In this document: positions 55,772-64,000 of the stretch, in pieces
Position numbering within the stretch: position 1 is the first letter of the stretch
How the letters are laid out: each line of letters begins with the position of its first letter
NCBI GenBank assembly: GCA_015832175.1
Contig: WJXW01000004.1
Location: 620,001-684,000, forward strand
Direction: 5' to 3'
Length of the DNA: 64,000 nt
Source of the DNA: Paraphaeosphaeria minitans
Lineage: Eukaryota > Ascomycota > Dothideomycetes > Pleosporales > Didymosphaeriaceae
The notes under the pieces: generated by a model
Seen by the model: only the letters and a program-made list of their open reading frames with translations
What the model was told of the DNA's origin: nothing
Databases searched by the model: none
Made by a program: the position numbers and the translations under genes

Positions 55772-58700
55772 ATGGCGGACTACAACCACCAGCAGGGGAG
55801 AGAGTACGCGCGCCCCGGCCAACCCACGGGCGCCCGAGATGCCGCCTTTGCGAACATCTTCGGGGCCAGTCCAGCCATGGCCGGCCGCTCGCAGACCATG
55901 ACTTCGCAGCGGCCCATGATGCAGCAGGACCGAGCCGCGACCATGACCACGCAGACGGCCGACCTGATGCAACGCGCGCCCCCAATGCGACAGCCAATGA
56001 ACGGCTATGATCGGCGCCCTCCACCGCAGTTTGACCAGCGGCCTCCTCCTGCCAACTACGACCAGCAGCGTCCACAGGGCTATGGCCAGCAGCCCGACGC
56101 CTACAGCCGCGGGCCTTCGAACGGCTACCCTCCACAGCAGAGAATGGCTGACGGCACCTCCTCGTCGCAAGCTCAGCGCCAGCCCCAACCCCAGTATCTC
56201 CCTCGGCCACTTCGGCCCGAGCGTCAGCCATATGGGCAGCCCCAGCGCTTCGATTCTCGCGACTCGTCACAGGGACAGCCGCCCTTCAACAAGCCTGTGC
56301 CGCAGCGTTTCGGCCCTGGTCCTGGCCCGGCCATGCACAACGACCCGTACCGATCGCAGTCAATGGCCGCCGTACCTCGCCCCCAGTTCAATGCGCCAGG
56401 CCCAGGCTACACGTCTCCTGCGAATACGTTCCGGCAGCAGCCCTACATGAACCACATGGCGCGAACAACTGCTCACGGTCGGGTGGTGCCAGAGCGCCCC
56501 GACGAACGTACCATGTCCATGACTTCCTACTCCCGAGACCCCGAGTACGCCCAGACCATGAGTGGAAGAGTCATCCCTTCAAGGAGAAGAGAGTCGGGAG
56601 ATGCCGAGACTTCGCATATGGCTGATCCGAACCAAGTATCGCCGCCTATGGGTGCTGGACCAGGAAGCAAGACGAGGAATCCGAGCCACGGCAGCCAAGG
56701 CAGCATACCTCAGATCCGGACCATGTCTATGGCGTCCACAGTTGTCCCGCCCTCTGAACGCACCGACACAATGAGCTCGTCAATGACGCGGCCCAGCTCT
56801 ACCCAGACCATAACCAGCAACAACCGAGCTTCTTCACAGTCTAACCAAGGTGGCCAAGTAGGAATTGTAGCTCAGCGTCGTTCTCCCCTTGTGTATCCCG
56901 CTCTGCTCTCGCGCGTAGCCGAAGTGTTCAAGGATCGCATCCCGATTGCTGAGAAGCAGAAGGACGGACTCGTGTACAACAACTCCTTCACTGGCGCAGA
57001 AGCAGTCGATCTCATAGCTTACATCATCAAAACCACGGATCGGAACCTTGCATTGCTCCTGGGTCGCTCGCTCGACGCACAGAGATATTTCCACGATGTT
57101 ACGTACGCTCATAGGCTCCGCGACTCATCCAATGAGGTGTATCAATTCCAGGAGACGATGTTGGAAGAGGGGGTAGAGCAGGTCAACGGTGTCTTTACCC
57201 TTCTTACGGAATGCTATTCGCCCACGTGTACGCGCGATCGACTATGTTACTCAATCGCATGCCCCCGCCGCTTGGAACAACAAGCCCGATTGAACCTGAG
57301 GCCCACGGGTCTCAAGCGCGAAACATCTCACGCTAGTTTGCACGAGGACCTCGACTCGGAGGAACAGAAACTCTGGATCAATACTGTGTCCAAGGAGGTT
57401 GCTGAAAGCGTCTCTGACATGGAGAAGAAGCGGCAAGAAGTTATTTCGGAACTAATGTACACCGAGCGTGACTTTGTGAAGGACTTGGAATATTTGAGGG
57501 ACTTCTGGATGAAACCACTTCGGAACCCCGCGACATCACCTATTCCGGAACATAGAAGGGAAAAATTCGTGAGGACGGTGTTCTCGAACTGTCAAGACGT
57601 GTACATGGTCAACTCTAGACTTGCAGAATCTCTCACTCGGCGACAACAGAAAGACCCAGTGGTGTACTCCATAGGTGACATTTTCCTAGAGTATGTGCCC
57701 CACTTCGCACCTTTCATCAAATATGGCGCCAATCAGCTGTTCGGTAAGTACGAGTTTGAGCACGAGAAGCGGACCAATCTCCAGTTCACGAAGTTCGTCG
57801 ACGAAGTGGAGCGAATGAAAGAGTCGAGGAAGCTTGAACTTAACGGCTACCTTACAAAGCCTACAACGCGTCTTGCAAGATACCCCCTGCTCTTAGAGAA
57901 TATTCAAAAGTACACCGCAGACGACAACCCCGACAAGCAGGACATACCCAAGGCTATCAAGATGATCAAGGACACGCTTTCCAAGGTGAACATCGAGTCC
58001 GGTAAGGCTGAAAACCATTTCAATCTTATGCAATTGAATCGGGATCTCAAGTTTAGACCTGGCGAGTTCGTGGATCTGAAGTTGACCGACGAGAACCGAC
58101 AACTGGTGTTCAAGGGTAACCTCAAGAAGACCCCCACTGAACAGACGGGCGACATCACTTGCTATCTCTTCGACCATGCTGTACTCCTCGTCCGCTCCAA
58201 GGTCGTCAACAAGCGCGAAGAGCAGAAGGTCTATAAAAAGCCAATTCCGTTGGAACTCCTAGTCATTGGCCAAATGGATGAGATCATTCCTAAGATAGGC
58301 ATCGCGAAGCGCCCATCTGCCAATTTGATGGGTGCCAAGGCAATTTCTGCAGCAACACCGAAGAGCGATGCAGCGAAGCAGCAGATTTATCCAATAACTT
58401 TCAGACATCTCGGAAAGGGCGGTTACGAGCTTACTCTGTACGCCAGTACCCAGATATCCCAGCAAAAGTGGATGGAGCACATCGATTCGCAACAGAAGAA
58501 CTTGAGGGATCGCAGCAACATTTTCACTCGGTCCACCATCAATGAAGGATTCTTCACCGCCGCCATTCGGGTTACTTGCGCTGTTCCGCTGGGTGAGTAT
58601 ACAGGCCCACATGATAAGATTTTACTAACATCAATCAGACGGTGGTCGAAAAATCGCTTTTGGTACCGACGCTGGTATTTTTGTTACTGACCGCAAGCCG

Positions 58701-59669
58701 AAAGATGCGTCACACAAACCACAGCGAGTACTGGATTGCAAGGCAGTTACGCAAATTGATGTTCTCGAGCAACATCAGATCGTCCTGGTACTGTCCGATA
58801 AGACCTTATTCTCGTACTCGCTGGAAGCGTTGGACCCCAACGAGAACAACGCGGTTGCCAAGCGACCGAGAAAAATCTGCCATGCCAACTTCTTCAAGTC
58901 CGGTATCTGTCTGGGTCAGCAATTGGTTGCCTCGGTCAAAACATCGACTTTGTCGACGACGATCAAAGTCTTCGAGCCCAAGGAGAACATGGCGAACAAA
59001 TCGAGGAAGTCAGGCTTCGCCAAGATGCTCTCGACTGGACAAGACCAGCTCAAGCCGTACAAGGAGTTTTACATTCCCACAGAATCCACTTCCATACACT
59101 TCTTGCGGTCCAAGCTCTGCGTTGGGTGCGCGAAGGGCTTTGAGGTTGTTAGTCTTGAGACATTGGAGACACAGTCACTACTGGATCAGGCCGACACATC
59201 ACTCGACTTTGTCGTACGAAAGGAGAACATCAAACCAATTCACATCGAACGATTGGCGAGCGAGTTCCTTCTCTGCTACACAGACTACTCCTTTTTCGTC
59301 AACAGAAACGGGTGGCGAGCCAGGCCCGATTGGCGAATTGCATGGGAAGGTACACCGCAAGCATTTGCCATTTTCCATCCTTATATCCTCGCTTTTGAGC
59401 CTAGTTTCATCGAAATACGACATATGGAAAGCGGAGCTCTTGTACACATTGTCACAGCGAAAAACATCAGGTGGCTGCACACATCAACCAGAGAGGTATG
59501 TGAATCGAGCCCTTCGATCTTTAAGAGGCAAGGTACTGATATGAGACAGATTATATATGCATACGAAGATGAGTTGGGCAACGATGTTATCACGAGCCTG
59601 GATTTTTGGCAGGCGGCATCTGGGCATAAGCAATCTATCGAGAACAACCGCTACAACGAGAAGAACTGA
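55772..59669 (+). CDS. Rho guanine-nucleotide exchange factor (DEP-DH-PH-CNH), Rom2-like
   Basis: Three exons: 55772-58592, 58639-59495 and 59550-59669, giving 1265 codons. The protein should activate Rho1-type GTPases for cell-wall integrity and polarity. The first ~360 residues are disordered and rich in Pro, Gln, Arg and Ser. A DEP domain follows (about 367-466; YPALLSRVAEVFKDRI to AHRLRDSSNEVYQF). Next come the DH domain (about 555-740; ELMYTERDFVKDLEYLRDFW, then LNGYLTKPTTRLARYPLLLE), the PH domain (about 757-910; TCYLFDHAVLLVRSK) and the CNH domain from ~940 (DGGRKIAFGTDAGIFV) to the end (LDFWQAASGHKQSIENN). The last intron (54 bp) is in frame and stop-free. Domain order and length fit Rom1/Rom2. 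Confidence 0.93.
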
Positions 59670-60948
59670 GGGCATCGAACGACTTCTTGACAGATACCCC
59701 ATCAGGCCAAAGATTCAGGACCACGTGCAGCTCCGAGGGTAGCATCTGCCGCCCAGACCACGATAGGCTTGCTCCCTTTCGACGCGATGGTCCGATGGAC
59801 TTCCCACGCCATCGCATTTTCTCTTGTCAGTCTGACCGCGTAACTCTTGGCAAAGGCCATATCTCAGGCTGCAGCCCGCAGTATGGACCGCTTCGCTGCG
59901 CGGGCGTGCAGGTGCAGCTTGGAATTGGGCTTCTTCCCCTTTCGCCCATGGATTTAGCGGGCCTTTGTATTATACTTCTTGGCTAGGCTAGGATTGAGCT
60001 GGTGCTCGTTCGTTGGGCGGATGTGAAGCTGGCAATTGGAACGCATTAGACGAAATGTGGGGCGATACTCTGCGATAGTGTGCTGGTGATGAGGAAAAGG
60101 CGATCTCGTTGTTGAGCGTTACACACCCATGCGCCGCGTGCAAATTGCAGCTAACGTCCGTGAGTCGTAGGTAACCACCCCGCACGCTTTGGGTTGGATG
60201 GAGACGCGGATATCGATATCCATGGCGCTGCTATACTGCCACGCTCAGCTTTGTCTTAATCTTTCTGACTTCAACCTCGACCTCGACCTCAACCCTGGCC
60301 TTGCTCAAAATCTCACCCGGACATCTTGCCCCGAAATCAAACCGGTCGCCCTACTCACGGACACCATCTCCCTTGCAATGTACTCTTCCATCTATCACTC
60401 CATCGCCTCCCGTCACACTGTCCCACACTCTCATCCTCTAGTGTCTCCCAGTTATACAATACTTTAAACCCTTTGCGGCGGCTTTTCCCAGGACCAAAAC
60501 ACTGCCAAAACCAGTATATCGGATGGAGGGTGAGGCTCATCAGGCGATCCTTGATGTCACGGAGGGTATCATTCGCGAAAGCCGCGAGACGCCCTATACG
60601 GTTTCCGGGACCGGTGGCAGTGAGCGCAACGGGTGTGGACATCGCACTGGTGACGATATGGCTAGGCGAGCTGGGTTTCGAGGACATTGAGCGATGGGCA
60701 GCGGTGCTTGACTACATGTTTCTTTTTAATCACTTAAACCGTACGGACTGCTTATACGAAAGTGGAAACAATCGGCAATGTTCCATGTATTAGGTTTGGC
60801 GTACTCGCGAAATGGAACAATCGCACGGTCACGAACAAGAACTGATTGCAGAGACTGGTGAGATTCTCTCTGTAACGCCAAAGCTGGTACGGTGTGTTCA
60901 TCTGCCTTTGTTCGCAAAGACACCCATTGGAGGACTTCGCATATGGTA
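59670..60948. other. 3' flanks of RhoGEF and NLR-like gene
   Basis: No independent gene. A possible last exon of the NLR-like gene lies at 60726-60901 (see that entry). The minus frame 60355-60687 (110 residues) has no motif and is not called. Confidence 0.4.
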
Positions 60949-63900
60949 TCATCTACCAATCGGAGACTTGTCCTCGTCGAAGGTTTCAACCCTCGGGATG
61001 ATCCTTGAGCTACCGAAATCAACATCGTCTATCCTGGCCTTTTTCCTTAGACGTACAATCTCGTCCTCAGGTGCATGATGGTTGCGCTCTGCAGTCTCCT
61101 CGATTTGCGTGATGGACGTAAGCTTCTTCTCCACGATCGACGGATGCTGGCACTGTCTGCCATCGCTGAGGCTATAACTCTCTGCTGCCCGCTTGTTGAA
61201 TACGATGCGCAGGTTTTTTGTCGAGGACGTGGGGACCTGAAGGTTGACGGCTGTGTTTTCTGTGTTGAAGGACTCTGGCAGCGACAGGATTTGGAGGTAT
61301 GACCTTCGATCGGATACACCTGATTGTTTTGATTCCACCTTGAGCTCGTTGTCGATGGCTGTGACGAGCAAGGCCTGTGGGCCGTTCGACTCGCTGTCCA
61401 TCTTGACAAAGTGCGATTCTGAAATTAGGTTTCCAGGGCGGAATGCCATGAACTGTAAGTCAAGGCCTTGACCCTCTTCCACGATTGAAGCAGTGTTTGT
61501 TATAGCCAGCTCGGTACCCAAATCCGTGGGTTGCGCGATTGTCTTTAAAGATAGCATGTCCTTCGGTACGGGAAATACCTCGATATTGGATTTGTTGCGT
61601 GCAAGGAGGTACCTGCCGCAGGCAGAAAAGTCCAGAGATTCAAATATATGACCGGACACAGTATGGTTCGCCTGGAGACATACCGGCTCTGCAGCTTCTA
61701 CGACGAATGTTAGTTTTGAGCGAGACGCTGTTGTGCGAAGTGGTTACTTGCCCTTGGGGAATTCCCACACCCATACCCTGTTCTCGGAGAGGAAAGCGAC
61801 GACTGGAGATTCCCTGTGAAATATAACTTCCTTTACCCATGGTTTGCCTCTCCGAATCATGGTCGATCGAAGAACACGAGCACCAAACCTTGGTTCTTGA
61901 ATAATCTGGAAAATTGCCAAGTGCGTCATGCAGGGCGTTTGGTAATCTGCGAAGGCGATGTATTCCCCCCTGCCGCTGAAACTAACAGAATAAGCATACC
62001 AATCGCGCCAGTCAACTCGATCGTTGGGAGCCAGAAATGCAAAGTCGTCCGGATCAAAAGTCGCTAGATGAGAGCCCCACCTGCTTTCGAAATGGGGTAG
62101 AATGTCCAGCGGAAGCACGAAGAAGTCACTGGTACAACTGGCCACCGAGTCTGCTGGTGTGACCTTGTAGACCGTCCTTAAAATAGAGAAGGTGAGGCAG
62201 TCGGGACCCATGGACAAGGGGAACGAAGTGTCAAAGCTCTTGTCGTCTAACTCACTATACAATATAGCACCATTTCTGCTGTGTGGGTCCTGACCTTTGT
62301 ATGGATTCTGGCGAAAGGACTGTCGGATGAGGAGACGTATCTCGGTTTCCGGAAGAGCGATTGTGGCACTTCCTATGCGGCTTTTGGATTCAGTGGACCA
62401 GATCTCGTATATGGCCTTCCAATGGGAGCAGTGTTGTTCTGCCTCTTCATAGGCGGTACTTGGATCAATCCGTTTCCAGAATCGTTCGAATGATGATGAA
62501 GGATAAATGTTGAGTGTAGCCATCATGGACCCATCGCTAGTGAGCGACGAGATGTTACCCAAACATTGGATGGCATCTCCATTGTCGTGTGTGGGGCCAA
62601 GTGGTTTCACGGTCGTAGCCTGTGCCGCTCCCACCACCTCCGCAAGCTCGCTCGCAATTGTAGAACTAGAGAAGATGAGAACGTCGGACCATATCAATTC
62701 CGGATTTAGGCGAAGTTTAGATTGCCATTCACCATCTATCGTCTTGAGATCTTCCGAAAATTTAATGAGACGATTAGCCGTCTCTTGCAAATGAAGTAAG
62801 GGTTGAAGGCGGGTCCAGTCTATGATTTGTTGGTAACATGTCGCCATATGTGCTCCTTGACCATAGATTCCTTCGATCCAGGCAGCTCTAGCTAATGGGT
62901 TGCTCAAAAAGCTGCAAATCGCATCCGACATACTGGAGGTAGACTCGCGGCTCGAATTTTCCACATCGGCATGCCTGAAACGCGCTACGTTGTACAGATG
63001 TAGGGACCAGTACTTGTTCGCGTATGCACTGAATGACTCGTTTTCAAGCTGTCTTAGACGTGCAAAAGCTCCCGAGGCCCTTGTTGGAGGCTTTGTAGGA
63101 GCCTGGGCACATATGTGTCGAAGACACCTTGCTGTGAGCTCTTCGGAAGCTGCGAGGCTGTTGGGGATGAGGTGGGTTTCCATAACGGAATGCGGCAAGA
63201 TCCTTCCTTCCAAGTACTCCTTGACTGTAACGTGAGTAAATTGGAATATCTTTTGGGGGCTGAATTCGACTAGGCCACCACAGACTGAGACAACGGTGGA
63301 AGTGAAGTCTTCTGATACCTCCTCATCGCCATCGTCACTGATAGCTTCGTGCAAGAACATACAAGTCAGCAAAGACTCCACTGCTACGTTAGTGAGCCAG
63401 AGTAAAATGCGCCGCGCCAAATCTTTATGAAGTGTGTCAGCTGTGGCGATCAGTGACAGTATCCTGTCATACATGGCGTCCAATCCCTCAGGAAAATGCA
63501 CGCTTTTGATCGTGATCAAGCGTTGTTGCGGAGAAAGTGTGAAGGAGCTGAGGTAGTTGATCATCAGCTTGGCCCACAAGAACATCCCATCAGCTCCGTG
63601 AAGCAGTGACTCCGCTAGTTCCTCGATATTTGCAGAATATGGAAGCTTTTCGTTCTCCACGAGTTCCTGTAGTTGATGTTTGAGGAATAATCTTATATCC
63701 GGACTCATGGCTTCCCTGTTCACGGCAATGCGATTCGTTTGGCTAACTAGCTTATGCAGGCTGTTGATGTTGGGTCGGCTGAAAAGTATGACTTTGATAG
63801 GGGATGCCGTTACTAGGTCCTTCAACTGGGGACACAGCATTTCCGGCTGTGCTGCCTCATCGATACCGTCGAGAACAAGCGTCAATTGGCCGATCTCGCT

Positions 63901-64000
63901 AGAAAGCAGCCTTATGAGTTCGCAAAGCTCTTTCGATGTTGCTATTTGCTGGCCAGATAGCATGGAGGTTGAAACCCTTGCGAAGACGAATATGTCCAGT
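60949..64000 (-). CDS. NACHT/NLR-like STAND protein with C-terminal WD-like region, 5' end outside window
   Basis: Exons 61752-64000 (open to the right edge) and 60949-61697. They are joined by an intron 61698-61751 with a GC donor (GCAAGT) and TAG acceptor; using the nearby GT would break the frame. The visible part starts inside the NACHT module: Walker-B-like LTLVLDGIDEA, VILFSRPN, then HGADGMFLWAKLMINYL and FQFTHVTVKEYLEG, the standard order after a P-loop that must lie outside. The second half has beta-propeller-like strands (ESLDFSACGRYLLARN, IEVFPVP). Such proteins act in fungal self/non-self recognition and cell-death signalling. The end is uncertain: a 55-bp intron 60902-60956 could add an exon 60726-60901. 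Confidence 0.8.

Noticed and set aside
55446..56270. 274-codon antisense frame at the RhoGEF start
   Set aside because: Antisense to a well-supported gene, Ala/Gly/Arg-rich composition typical of GC-rich shadows.

Overview
The window is nuclear DNA of a filamentous ascomycete (Pezizomycotina). The evidence is genes split by short introns (about 46-60 bp, GT...AG, CTAAC/CTGAC-like branch sites), two Zn(II)2Cys6 regulators, a NACHT/NLR-type protein, a P450, a DEP-DH-PH-CNH Rho exchange factor and TBC/GRAM/EF-hand architecture. Dothideomycetes is my guess from the general look of the proteins, not something proved here. Exon-intron structures were worked out by hand. Nearly every multi-exon model closes to an exact multiple of three with canonical splice sites, which is the main support for the coordinates.

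Layout. 0-5.5 kb: the tail of an unknown proline-rich/coiled-coil protein, a gene-poor stretch with a decayed alpha/beta-hydrolase, and an alpha/beta-hydrolase with a frameshift near its end. 6-15.8 kb: housekeeping-type genes, namely a mitochondrial-looking acyl-CoA synthetase, a GRAM-TBC-EF-hand Rab GAP, and an SDR dehydrogenase divergent from an inositol-polyphosphate 5-phosphatase. 15.8-22 kb: gene-poor, with a long CTCTC pentanucleotide tract, a 9-bp tandem repeat, a G-quadruplex motif and one small Cys-rich ORF. 22-31 kb: AIF-like oxidoreductase, TMEM205-like membrane protein, Zn2Cys6 factor, GNAT acetyltransferase and a second Zn2Cys6 factor, all on the + strand. 31.9-34.9 kb: the standout gene, an intact single-ORF reverse-transcriptase-related protein matching the domesticated cellular 'rvt' family. 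35-38.2 kb: an acidic fungal protein with a poly-Glu tract and a pseudogenised MDR dehydrogenase/enoyl reductase. 38.9-43.4 kb: a four-TM protein, a P450 and a secreted Ser/Thr/Pro-rich protein. 44.6-50.3 kb: annexin, MARVEL-like membrane protein and a Ure2-like glutathione transferase. 51.7-59.7 kb: PKA-type kinase catalytic subunit, V-ATPase subunit c (with 18- and 13-nt exons) and a Rom2-like RhoGEF. 60.9-64 kb: an NLR-like NACHT protein running off the right edge.

Most genes are unrelated neighbours. The signalling and membrane-traffic genes (Rab GAP, 5-phosphatase, PKA, RhoGEF, V-ATPase c, annexin) are conserved core functions. The 22-31 kb block could be a small co-regulated neighbourhood, but that is inference.
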